Shown here: positions 5,916 to 11,994 of the stretch, piece after piece
Numbering within the stretch: position 1 is the first letter of the stretch
How the letters are laid out: every line of letters starts with the position of its first letter
Assembly (NCBI GenBank): GCA_023131215.1
Contig: JAGLZV010000074.1
Coordinates: 1-11,994 of the forward strand
Source of the DNA: Candidatus Methanophagales archaeon
Lineage (GTDB): Archaea; Halobacteriota; Syntropharchaeia; Alkanophagales; Methanospirareceae
DNA: 11,994 bases
Direction of reading: 5' to 3'
Made by a program: the position numbers and the translations under genes
Notes under the pieces: generated by a model
The model's database searches: none
Told to the model about the DNA's origin: nothing
Seen by the model: the letters and a program-made list of their open reading frames with translations, nothing else

Positions 5916-7832
5916 TCATCCACCCACAAACCTCGTCCTTTCTGACAACTTATGAGAAAATGGCAATTCCCAGAAAGGTTTGCCTCTTATAATCTCCTCA
6001 ATCCTATTTTTCAACTCAAAAACATCCATCTCCTCTGCCTTTTGCTTTTGCTCACCTTTACTTTGGCTTTTGCTCGATTCCTCCCTTATCGTAACACTCA
6101 GCGTCTTCTTCTCCACTTCCTTATCTCCCACCACTGCAACATAAGGAATCCACTCACGGCCTGCATCCCTTATCTTCTTTGATACTGTCTCCTCGCGATC
6201 GTCCACATCCACCCTTATCCCAGTTAGCACCGGTAGAATCTCATCGATGTATTCTAAATGCCTCTCTGCCACAGGAATCATCCTCAACTGTGTAGGAGAA
6301 AGCCATAAAGGAAGCATCGGCAAAAATCCACCCTCCTTTTCTAAATATGCCTTCTCTAATAACGCATACATGCATCTCTCTATCGCCCCGCTTGGAGAGC
6401 AATGAAGGATAATAGGACTTTTCTCTTCATCTTTCGCATCTACATATTTTATGCCATATCGTTCCGCATTCTCCACATCTATCTGAACGGTAGACAAAGC
6501 CGATGCTTTTTCTAATGCATCCACGAAATTAAACTCAAATTTAAGCACGAAATAGAAAAAGCGTTGGTCCCACATCTCTATCAGCACTGGCTTCCCCGCT
6601 ATTCTCACCAATTCCTTTATAAACTCCTTATTTGCATCGTCATCGTAGAATTCCTTTGTGAACCTTATCGCAACTTCATAGTCCTTCGTGGAAAATCCTA
6701 TTCCATCTAAAACACGCATACACTGCTCGTACTGCCTCTTGAACTCCTTCAAGGCTTCTCCCATGTCCTTGCAGAAAGTGTGCATATCTGGCATCGTGAA
6801 CTTTCTCAAGCGACGAAGACCAACGAGTTCACCCCTTTTTTCCTTCCTGAAAGACGAAGCGAGCTCGAAAATCTTCAATGGCAAGTTTTTATAAGACATG
6901 CTCATGTCCTTGCTCATAAGGAATTGTCCAAAGCACGCGGAAAACCGTAAGAACAAATCCGGCTTACCTCCCTTCCCTGCCATTGAATACTGTCTTGCAG
7001 GAAACCTCTCAAGGTAATCTTTCAGCGATGGATGCCCCGTACTATACATTATGGGCGTCTCTACTTCTACAGCACCATATTCAGCCACGGATTTCTTGAC
7101 ATAGTCCTCCAATAGATCTTTTATCAGCTTGCCCTTGGGATAGAACCTTAAATTCCCGGGGTCTGAAGAGGGTTCATAATCCGCTATTTCTAACCTCCGC
7201 ATAAGCTCTACATGCGGTGGTATCTTATCCACTTCTCTTCTTTTCTCACTCTCATACACGAAAAACTTCTTTAAATTCTCTCGTTTTTCTTCAAATTCAA
7301 AATCCGCTGTCTTTATAAGGTTTCCTTTTTCATTCATAAAGAAAAAATGAGATTCCGCTTTTTCCTCCGCTTCTAACGCCTTTGACTTCTTTTCCGCTTC
7401 TACACCCTCACGAACCTGTATTTTCCTTGATAGCTCGGATAACGGATGCCCTTTGCATCGCAGCGTAAATGATTTATACCATCCAAAAGGCGCTCTCTTT
7501 ACTTCCACACCTTTTGAAAGCAAATCCTCCTCCATACCTCTCAATATCTCTATGCTCCCCTCTGGCGAAGCCAGCTCAGAGCTTAAATGCGCATAAGGAT
7601 ACAAAACAATTCTTTCCGCACCGACCTTATTGAAAATAGAAATAGTTTCTTCCGAGGCCTTCTCTACTACGTATCTTGCATCTTTCTCATCTTCTCTTTC
7701 CACTGCAACGAAAACAACTAATACCTCTTCTATCCGCTCTTTCTTCCTCGATTCGCTAATAGGCTCCGCAACTCGCGTTTTCTCCTTCGCTTCGTATTCC
7801 ATATAATCCGAATGTATAAACAGCAGTTGCAA
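5916..7832 (-). CDS. thrS: Threonyl-tRNA synthetase, archaeal type with DTD-like editing domain
   Basis: 638 residues; charges tRNA-Thr with threonine. The N-terminal domain (1-140, QLLFIHSDYMEYEAK...) is the archaeal D-aminoacyl-tRNA-deacylase-like module that removes misattached serine; H82, Y119, K120, C126, H129 and E133 match its known active-site set, one position off the Pyrococcus numbering. A charged linker (about 140-205) leads to the class II core starting at PPHVELMRRLEIADYEPSSDPGNLRFYPKG. Motif 2 is SSFRKEKRGEL (327-337, R329); motif 3 is SGAIERCMYALLE. The zinc ligands that select threonine are C300, H351 and H477. The anticodon-binding domain begins about 508 and has a lysine/glutamine-rich insertion near 586-603. 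The start is TTG: AGGAGG lies 8 nt before it and the resulting N-terminus matches the family. All active residues appear intact. Confidence 0.96.
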   Translation of the reverse strand: MQLLFIHSDYMEYEAKEKTRVAEPISESRKKERIEEVLVVFVAVEREDEKDARYVVEKASEETISIFNKVGAERIVLYPYAHLSSELASPEGSIEILRGMEEDLLSKGVEVKRAPFGWYKSFTLRCKGHPLSELSRKIQVREGVEAEKKSKALEAEEKAESHFFFMNEKGNLIKTADFEFEEKRENLKKFFVYESEKRREVDKIPPHVELMRRLEIADYEPSSDPGNLRFYPKGKLIKDLLEDYVKKSVAEYGAVEVETPIMYSTGHPSLKDYLERFPARQYSMAGKGGKPDLFLRFSACFGQFLMSKDMSMSYKNLPLKIFELASSFRKEKRGELVGLRRLRKFTMPDMHTFCKDMGEALKEFKRQYEQCMRVLDGIGFSTKDYEVAIRFTKEFYDDDANKEFIKELVRIAGKPVLIEMWDQRFFYFVLKFEFNFVDALEKASALSTVQIDVENAERYGIKYVDAKDEEKSPIILHCSPSGAIERCMYALLEKAYLEKEGGFLPMLPLWLSPTQLRMIPVAERHLEYIDEILPVLTGIRVDVDDREETVSKKIRDAGREWIPYVAVVGDKEVEKKTLSVTIREESSKSQSKGEQKQKAEEMDVFELKNRIEEIIRGKPFWELPFSHKLSERTRFVGG

Positions 7833-7840
7833 TTTTCCCT

Positions 7841-7847
7841 TCCTCCT
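7841..7847 (-). promoter_or_regulatory. Shine-Dalgarno sequence fixing the TTG start of thrS
   Basis: On the minus strand GAGGAGGA precedes the TTG at 7832 by 8 nt. This site, together with the conserved N-terminal residues encoded right after the TTG, shows that the next in-frame ATG (eleventh codon) is not the start. Confidence 0.75.
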
Positions 7848-7889
7848 CTTTATCTCGAGAATGTATAATGTCTTAGCTCCTCCATACTA

Positions 7890-7899
7890 AAATTTTAAG
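7890..7899 (-). promoter_or_regulatory. Probable TATA element of thrS
   Basis: The minus strand reads CTTAAAATTT. A start site about 26 nt downstream, near 7868, would give a leader of roughly 35 nt that contains the Shine-Dalgarno sequence. This fits thrS being translated with a leader, unlike its leaderless divergent neighbour. Confidence 0.45.
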
Positions 7900-7908
7900 T
7901 GCAATTGC

Positions 7909-7918
7909 TTTATATTTT
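7909..7918 (+). promoter_or_regulatory. TATA box of the radical SAM gene
   Basis: TTTATATTTT, centred about 27 nt before the ATG at 7941, predicts transcription beginning at or within a few bases of that ATG. It lies inside the longest possible ORF (GTG at 7899), so that start and the ATG at 7929 would be upstream of the transcript. Confidence 0.65.
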
Positions 7919-7940
7919 TAGTATATTAATGCTGCCAACG

Positions 7941-8990
7941 ATGGAAAAGTGCATGATATGCGGAAATCGAAAAGCATCAGAGTCTTTGCGGGTTTGTGTT
8001 GATTGCATACGTGGTGGCAGAGATAATGCAATTCTTTATGCAAAGGAGGCACATAAGCGGATAAGAGCAGAATATGATCTTCCAGAAGAACCGCCGAAGA
8101 GCGAAGATGGGATAAAATGCGAGCTTTGCTCGAATGAATGCGTGATGAAAGAAGGCGAAAAAAGCTATTGTGGGCTGAAAGAGAACGTAAACGGAAAATT
8201 GAGGTCTTTGGCGCCTCTTGAGCATGCATTAATGTATGCATACATTGACCCACTGCCGACCAACTGCTGCGCCGCCTGGTTCTGCCCCGGCTCTTCGCAG
8301 TTCGGAAAAGTGAACATCGCAGTATTCTTCTATGGCTGTAATTTCGATTGCGTTTTCTGTCAGAATGCATCACATAAGGATTTGGGTGTTGCTAAGGCCG
8401 TAAGCATAAAAGATTTTGTTTCTAAGGTGATGCGGAAGGAAAATGCATATTGCGTGTGCTTCTTTGGTGGAAGCCCAGAACCACAACTTCCTTTTGCAAT
8501 ACGTGCTTCAGAGCTGATTTTAGAGGATAAAAAGGTGAGGATATGCTGGGAATGGAACGGCTGCGGCAACAGGAATTTGGTGAAGCACGCAGCAGAGATT
8601 TCATTTAGAAGCGGTGGAATCGTAAAATTCGACCTCAAAGCGTTTAATCCCGACTTAAGTATAGCGCTTAGCGGTGTTCCAAATAAGAGAGCTTACGAAA
8701 ACTTCGAGCTGATAGCAGAAGAGTTCTTTGAAGGTTCCCAGCCGCCTGTTCTCACTGCTACTACTTTGCTTGTGCCTTTCTATGTAGATGAGTTCGAGGT
8801 GGAAAGCATTGCTCGTTTCATAGCCGGCATTAATCCTAATATACCTTATTCACTTCTTGTATTCCACCCTGCTTTCTATATGCGAGATATGTCAATCACG
8901 CCGAGAGAACAGGTACAAAGATGCTATGATGTTGCGAAAAAACATCTGAAAAACGTGAATATTGGGAATAAGCAATTGCTTGGGCTATAA
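7941..8990 (+). CDS. Radical SAM protein, PflX/pyruvate-formate-lyase-activase-like, with N-terminal zinc-ribbon-like Cys pairs
   Basis: 349 residues from the ATG chosen because the TATA box places transcription start there. Three cysteine-rich parts are visible. An N-terminal CMIC...CVDC set (C4, C7, C19, C22) looks like a zinc ribbon. A second set, C60-x2-C63-x3-C67...YC77G, is the pattern that precedes the radical SAM core in PflX-type proteins. The core is GCNFDCVFCQN, with C133, C137 and C140 binding the SAM [4Fe-4S] cluster and GGSPEP (176-181) matching the GGEP SAM-binding motif. NCCAAWFCPGSS (108-119) adds three more cysteines. It ends in VNIGNKQLL, typical of archaeal relatives. Such proteins generate a 5'-deoxyadenosyl radical; the substrate, perhaps a glycyl-radical protein or small molecule, is unknown. 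No partner glycyl-radical enzyme is nearby. Confidence 0.88.
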   Translation: MEKCMICGNRKASESLRVCVDCIRGGRDNAILYAKEAHKRIRAEYDLPEEPPKSEDGIKCELCSNECVMKEGEKSYCGLKENVNGKLRSLAPLEHALMYAYIDPLPTNCCAAWFCPGSSQFGKVNIAVFFYGCNFDCVFCQNASHKDLGVAKAVSIKDFVSKVMRKENAYCVCFFGGSPEPQLPFAIRASELILEDKKVRICWEWNGCGNRNLVKHAAEISFRSGGIVKFDLKAFNPDLSIALSGVPNKRAYENFELIAEEFFEGSQPPVLTATTLLVPFYVDEFEVESIARFIAGINPNIPYSLLVFHPAFYMRDMSITPREQVQRCYDVAKKHLKNVNIGNKQLLGL

Positions 8991-8993
8991 AAA
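8985..8993 (+). promoter_or_regulatory. TATA box for the glmU-like/glmS cluster, overlapping the radical SAM stop codon
   Basis: CTATAAAAA spans the TAA stop of the preceding gene. The expected start site near 9015 would give a leader of about 25-30 nt that carries AAGGTGG (9028-9034). It suggests the amino-sugar cluster has its own promoter. Confidence 0.55.
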
Positions 8994-9043
8994 CCTGATG
9001 CAGTTAAGTTTATTAGTGAAGATAACGAAGGTGGAATATGAAA

Positions 9044-10249
9044 ATGAAAGCGGTAATTTTAGCAGCAGGCGAAGGGAAAAGGATGCGACCTCTTACTTAC
9101 GAAAGGCCAAAAGTAATGCTTCCAATAGCTGGAAAGCCAATAATCGAGCATTTGTTAGGGGAGGTGAAAGAAGTTGGAATTAACGACTTCGTATTCGTTG
9201 TCGGATACCACGATGAAACCATTCGTGATTACTTCGGGAAAGGAGAAAGATGGGATGTCGATATCCAGTATGTGACGCAAAAAACGCAGCTTGGCACTGC
9301 TGATGCGCTAAGGAAGACTGAAGGTTTGATAGAAGACAAATTTCTTATGCTGAATGGTGACACAATTGTAAGCGCTGCGGATATCGAAAAAGTCATAACT
9401 GACGATGTTAATATTGCACTTGGAGTAATTGAAGTAAGAAATCCAGAGGATTACGGTGTTGTTGAGACCGAGGGAGAGAAGATAACGAAAATTCATGAAA
9501 AGATGAAAGAGCCGCCTTCAAACTTGATAAATGCTGGTGTTTACCTATTGAATGAGAGTATTTTTAAAGCCTTGTCAAAAACAGATAAATCGAAAAGGGC
9601 TGAATTTGAGCTCACGGATTCTTTACAATTGCTGATAGCATCTGGTGGGGATATATTTTGGAGGAAAATCGAGCATTGGATAGACGTCAGTTATCCATGG
9701 GATTTACTGGCTGCAAATGAACACTTAATCGGGAGAATAAGTCATGTAAATAAGGGAGAACTCGAAGAAAACGTATGGATAAAGGGCAAGGTCTCGATTG
9801 GTGAAGGCACTGTGATAAAATCCGGTTCATACATAGAAGGACCTGTCGTGATGGGTGAAAATTGTGAGATAGGACCGAATAGCTACATACGTGCAAACAC
9901 TTCTATCGGTGCTAATTGCCATATAGGTAACGCAGTGGAGATTAAAAACTCAATTCTCATGGACAAGGTGAAAATCCCACATCAGAACTATGTTGGCGAT
10001 TCTGTTATCGGGAGCAGATGTAATCTCGGCGCCGGTACGAAAATAGCAAATCTAAGGTTTGATGATGCAACTGTAAAGGCAAAAGGAGTGGATACCAGGA
10101 GAAGAAAGCTTGGTGCAATCATAAGCGATGGAGTAAAAACTGGAATAAATGCGTGTATTGACTCCGGCACGATTATTGGAAACAACACGCTTATTGGACC
10201 CGGTGCTTTCGCCTCAGGTTATATAGAAGAAAACTCAAGGGTATCTTAG
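9044..10249 (+). CDS. glmU: Bifunctional sugar-1-phosphate nucleotidylyltransferase/acetyltransferase (archaeal GlmU-like)
   Basis: 401 residues from the ATG at 9044; AAGGTGG lies 9 nt before it, but only 3 nt before an in-frame ATG at 9038, so the second start is preferred. The N-terminal domain (1-230) is an RmlA-type nucleotidylyltransferase with LAAGEGKRMRPLT (6-18), K23, the metal-binding D106 in NGDT, and D214 in HWIDVSYPWD. The C-terminal part (about 243-398) is a left-handed beta-helix of hexapeptide repeats. H313, Y316, N336 and K345 sit where the acetyltransferase site lies in the characterised Sulfolobus homologue, so both activities look intact: GlcN-1-P plus acetyl-CoA gives GlcNAc-1-P, then UTP gives UDP-GlcNAc. 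Such archaeal enzymes often accept other sugars and nucleotides too. It is followed after 1 nt by a paralogue and then by glmS, which supports the amino-sugar role. Confidence 0.9.
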   Translation: MKAVILAAGEGKRMRPLTYERPKVMLPIAGKPIIEHLLGEVKEVGINDFVFVVGYHDETIRDYFGKGERWDVDIQYVTQKTQLGTADALRKTEGLIEDKFLMLNGDTIVSAADIEKVITDDVNIALGVIEVRNPEDYGVVETEGEKITKIHEKMKEPPSNLINAGVYLLNESIFKALSKTDKSKRAEFELTDSLQLLIASGGDIFWRKIEHWIDVSYPWDLLAANEHLIGRISHVNKGELEENVWIKGKVSIGEGTVIKSGSYIEGPVVMGENCEIGPNSYIRANTSIGANCHIGNAVEIKNSILMDKVKIPHQNYVGDSVIGSRCNLGAGTKIANLRFDDATVKAKGVDTRRRKLGAIISDGVKTGINACIDSGTIIGNNTLIGPGAFASGYIEENSRVS

Positions 10250-10250
10250 A

Positions 10251-11444
10251 ATGGGCTTTAAACAAGCGGTTGTGCTTGCTGCAGGGGAAGGGGAAAGGCT
10301 GAGACCGTTTACAGCTTCAAAGCCAAAGGTAATGATAAAGGTAGCGAATAAGCCGATTATGCAGTATGTAATTGAGGCATTGGAAAGAAACGGAATAAGG
10401 AGGATTATATTTGTCGTGGGATATAAAAAAGAGAAAATAATGGATTATTTTGAAGACGGGAAGGCTTTAGGCGTTGAAATTGATTACGTTTTTCAGAAAC
10501 ACCCGCTTGGAACTGGAGATGCACTGAAGCAGGCAGAGGGTAAAACAGATGAGAGATTTCTTGTTTTGCCTGGCGATAACGTAATTGAGGCGGATACCAT
10601 TTCGGATTCTGGTCTTTTGGATGTAGGTGAAAAAAAAAATGAAAATGCGATATTGATAAAAGCGCATAAGGATGTGAGCAAGTATGGTGTTGTAACGGTG
10701 GAAAATGGAATGGTCGAGGATATTATAGAGAAACCAAGCAAAGAGATAAGCAATCTGGTTAATACAGGAATATATGCTTTCGAGAAGGAAATATTCGAGT
10801 TTTTGGAAGATGAGCTGACATCAGGAGTATTAAGCATGATTCATCAAGGAAATCGTGTAAAAGCATGTGAAACGCATGGAGCCTGGTTGGATGCAGTTTA
10901 TCCCTGGGACATCCTGAGTTTGAATGGCATAGTCCTGAAGGAGAACCCTGCAAAGGTGGAGGGAAAAATTGAACGTGGTGTGACAATAGATGGGCAAGTG
11001 TCAATAGGTAAAAATTCGGTGATAAGGGCAAATTCGTATATGAAAGGTCCTGTTATTATAGGAGAGAATTGCGAGATTGGTCCTAATGCGTGTATTTTTC
11101 CATCCACGAGTATAGGAAATGATGTTACAATTGGTGCATTTACAGAGATTAAGAACTCGGTGTTAACGGAGATGGTGAAAATTGGCTCCTTCTCCTCTAT
11201 TCAAGATTCTATTTTTGATAGTGGCTCGTATGCGGAGGGAGGACTCATAGCGCGAAGCGAAGAAGCGGATATAGAAATTGGGGGTGAGCATCACGTAGTG
11301 AAAATTGGAGCGATGATCGGAGAATATTGCGAGATAGGTAGCAATGTAATCGCTCACTCAGGAACGATAATTGGAAATCGTTCTAAGATAAAATCAATGA
11401 AGGAGCTAAGTGAGAGAATACCAGACGGAAGCTGGGTGGTATAA
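10251..11444 (+). CDS. GlmU-like paralogue: nucleotidylyltransferase with beta-helix lacking the acetyltransferase residues
   Basis: 397 residues, one base after the stop of its paralogue; AAGGG at 10237-10241 can serve as ribosome-binding site. The nucleotidylyltransferase half is intact: LAAGEGERLRPFT (9-21), K26, D109 in PGDN and D214 in AWLDAVYPWD. It lacks about ten residues that the first copy has before ELTD. The C-terminal beta-helix has the same repeats (SIGKNSVIRANSYMKGPVIIGENCEIGPN, 251-279), but the first copy's PHQNY is replaced by GSFSS and its Asn by R335, so the expected catalytic His, Tyr and Asn are all gone, and about three residues are missing near 343. It may be a pure uridylyl- or thymidylyltransferase acting on another sugar-1-phosphate, or a structural or regulatory partner of the first copy. 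Confidence 0.88.
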   Translation: MGFKQAVVLAAGEGERLRPFTASKPKVMIKVANKPIMQYVIEALERNGIRRIIFVVGYKKEKIMDYFEDGKALGVEIDYVFQKHPLGTGDALKQAEGKTDERFLVLPGDNVIEADTISDSGLLDVGEKKNENAILIKAHKDVSKYGVVTVENGMVEDIIEKPSKEISNLVNTGIYAFEKEIFEFLEDELTSGVLSMIHQGNRVKACETHGAWLDAVYPWDILSLNGIVLKENPAKVEGKIERGVTIDGQVSIGKNSVIRANSYMKGPVIIGENCEIGPNACIFPSTSIGNDVTIGAFTEIKNSVLTEMVKIGSFSSIQDSIFDSGSYAEGGLIARSEEADIEIGGEHHVVKIGAMIGEYCEIGSNVIAHSGTIIGNRSKIKSMKELSERIPDGSWVV

Positions 11445-11506
11445 TAGGCAATAGGAGTTAGGCTAAATGCCTTATTCCCTATTGGCTATTCCCCAGTGGC
11501 TATTTC
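11442..11506 (+). repeat. Heptanucleotide repeat array forming a hairpin between the second glmU-like gene and glmS
   Basis: From the TAA stop the sequence can be cut into 7-nt units: TAATAGG, CAATAGG, AGTTAGG, CTAAATG, then after CC: TTATTCC, CTATTGG, CTATTCC, CCAGTGG, CTATTTC. The first set is roughly the reverse complement of the second, so 11443-11463 and 11469-11490 form an imperfect stem of about 21 bp with a TAAAT loop. TGGCTATT also occurs directly twice (11483-11490, 11497-11504). It fills nearly the whole gap before glmS and could affect read-through or mRNA processing. Confidence 0.6.
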
Positions 11507-11517
11507 TAAAAGAAAAA

Positions 11518-11994
11518 ATGTGCGGAATTGTGGGGTATGTAGGAGAAAGAGAAGCGCTGCCAATCATCTTAGAATCGTTGAAAAGGATTGAATACCGGGG
11601 ATATGATTCATGTGGTGTGTTTGTGTTAGAAGATGGCGAGCCAAAGCTGCATAAGGATGCGGGAACCATTGACCATTTGAAAAAGAACCTGTCAGAATCT
11701 GAATACAAGGGTAAAATAGCGATTGGACACACGAGATGGGCAACGCATGGAGGACCATCAAAAATAAATGCACATCCTCATCTCGACGGCAAAGGCGAAA
11801 TCGCCGTCGTTCATAATGGGATAATCGAGAACTTCCAATCTATAAAAGAGATGCTTTTGAGCCGGGGATGCAAGTTCGTATCAGAAACTGATACGGAAGT
11901 CATACCACATTTGATTCATCAAACTTTAGGAAAGTTTGAGCAGCAAACTTTTAAAAAAAGTTTGATCAAAAATTCTATGGAAATAAAGGAAGCG
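11518..11994 (+). CDS. glmS: Glutamine--fructose-6-phosphate aminotransferase (GlmS), N-terminal part (gene continues beyond window)
   Basis: 159 codons of the N-terminal glutamine-amidotransferase (Ntn) domain are present; the sugar-isomerase domains lie outside. GlmS makes glucosamine-6-phosphate, the first step to UDP-GlcNAc. Key residues are all seen: the C2 nucleophile exposed after Met removal (MCGIVGYVG), RGYDSCGV (27-34), HTRWATHG (71-78), the oxyanion HNGIIENF (99-106, N100) and SETDTEV (122-128, D125). The position after the two glmU-like genes matches the pathway. After HLIHQTL (131-137) the protein carries about 13 more residues than Escherichia coli GlmS before the EA helix; the extra stretch (about F140-N152) coincides with a palindromic DNA repeat. 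No Shine-Dalgarno sequence precedes the ATG. Confidence 0.95.
   Translation, partial: MCGIVGYVGEREALPIILESLKRIEYRGYDSCGVFVLEDGEPKLHKDAGTIDHLKKNLSESEYKGKIAIGHTRWATHGGPSKINAHPHLDGKGEIAVVHNGIIENFQSIKEMLLSRGCKFVSETDTEVIPHLIHQTLGKFEQQTFKKSLIKNSMEIKEA
11910..11970. repeat. Alternating AAAGTTTG/CAAACTTT palindromic repeat inside glmS
   Basis: Four copies of one 8-mer alternate in orientation: CAAACTTT (11920-11927), AAAGTTTG (11931-11938), CAAACTTT (11944-11951), AAAGTTTG (11957-11964). The block is edged by TTTGAT-TC-ATCAAA (11910-11923) and the palindrome TTTGATCAAA (11961-11970). Any neighbouring pair can form a hairpin. It stays in frame with glmS and encodes the residues that look extra compared with other GlmS proteins. 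Confidence 0.65.

Noticed and set aside
5916..5930. The C-terminal VGG of ThrRS as a second ubiquitin-like Gly-Gly tail
   Set aside because: Archaeal ThrRS proteins commonly end in a similar FVG-type sequence and there is no beta-grasp fold before it.
7899..7940. GTG (7899) or ATG (7929) start for the radical SAM protein
   Set aside because: The TATA box at 7909-7918 lies inside that extension and places the transcript start at about 7940.
11445..11517. A glmS ribozyme or riboswitch upstream of glmS
   Set aside because: The 73-nt gap is too short for the known ribozyme core and is fully explained by heptamer repeats forming one hairpin.
11442..11994. CRISPR-like repeats
   Set aside because: The units are 7-8 nt with no unique spacers of constant length; they are tandem heptamers and a palindromic block inside a gene.

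Overview
The window looks like a chromosomal segment of a euryarchaeon, probably a metagenome-derived anaerobe. The signs are an archaeal-type threonyl-tRNA synthetase with the DTD-like editing domain, a tungsten aldehyde:ferredoxin oxidoreductase, a SAMP-like ubiquitin-fold protein, fused sugar-1-phosphate nucleotidylyltransferase/acetyltransferases, and several genes with a TATA box about 26-28 nt before the start codon (leaderless transcription). A methane- or alkane-cycling lineage would fit, but that is only an impression.

Layout. 1-2137 (minus): an AOR-family tungstoenzyme followed by a partial HAD phosphatase. 2138-2209: a short divergent promoter region with two dyads. 2210-2854 (plus): a small cupin and a DUF2103-like protein. 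2855-2917: hairpins between convergent genes. 2918-3610 (minus): a membrane-anchored double OB-fold protein. 3611-4656: a gene-poor scar holding an IS110-family transposase broken by two internal deletions, with its former upstream region. 4657-5586 (plus): a Pol-beta-type nucleotidyltransferase. 5680-5904 (plus): a ThiS/MoaD/SAMP-like protein. 5916-7832 (minus): ThrRS with a TTG start. 7941-8990 (plus): a cysteine-rich radical SAM protein.

9044-11994 (plus) is the most coherent unit: two tandem GlmU-like genes and the start of glmS. GlmS makes glucosamine-6-phosphate from fructose-6-phosphate and glutamine. A mutase not in the window would give GlcN-1-P, which the first GlmU-like enzyme can acetylate and couple to UTP, giving UDP-GlcNAc. 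The second paralogue keeps the nucleotidylyltransferase site but has lost the residues expected for acetyl transfer.

Points for a second look: a palindromic repeat that appears to be inserted in frame in glmS; a heptanucleotide repeat array forming a hairpin between the second GlmU-like gene and glmS; asymmetric decay of the tandem GlmU paralogues; the two-deletion IS110 remnant with a Shine-Dalgarno-masking hairpin upstream; and a perfect dyad that may be a shared promoter for the AOR and cupin genes.
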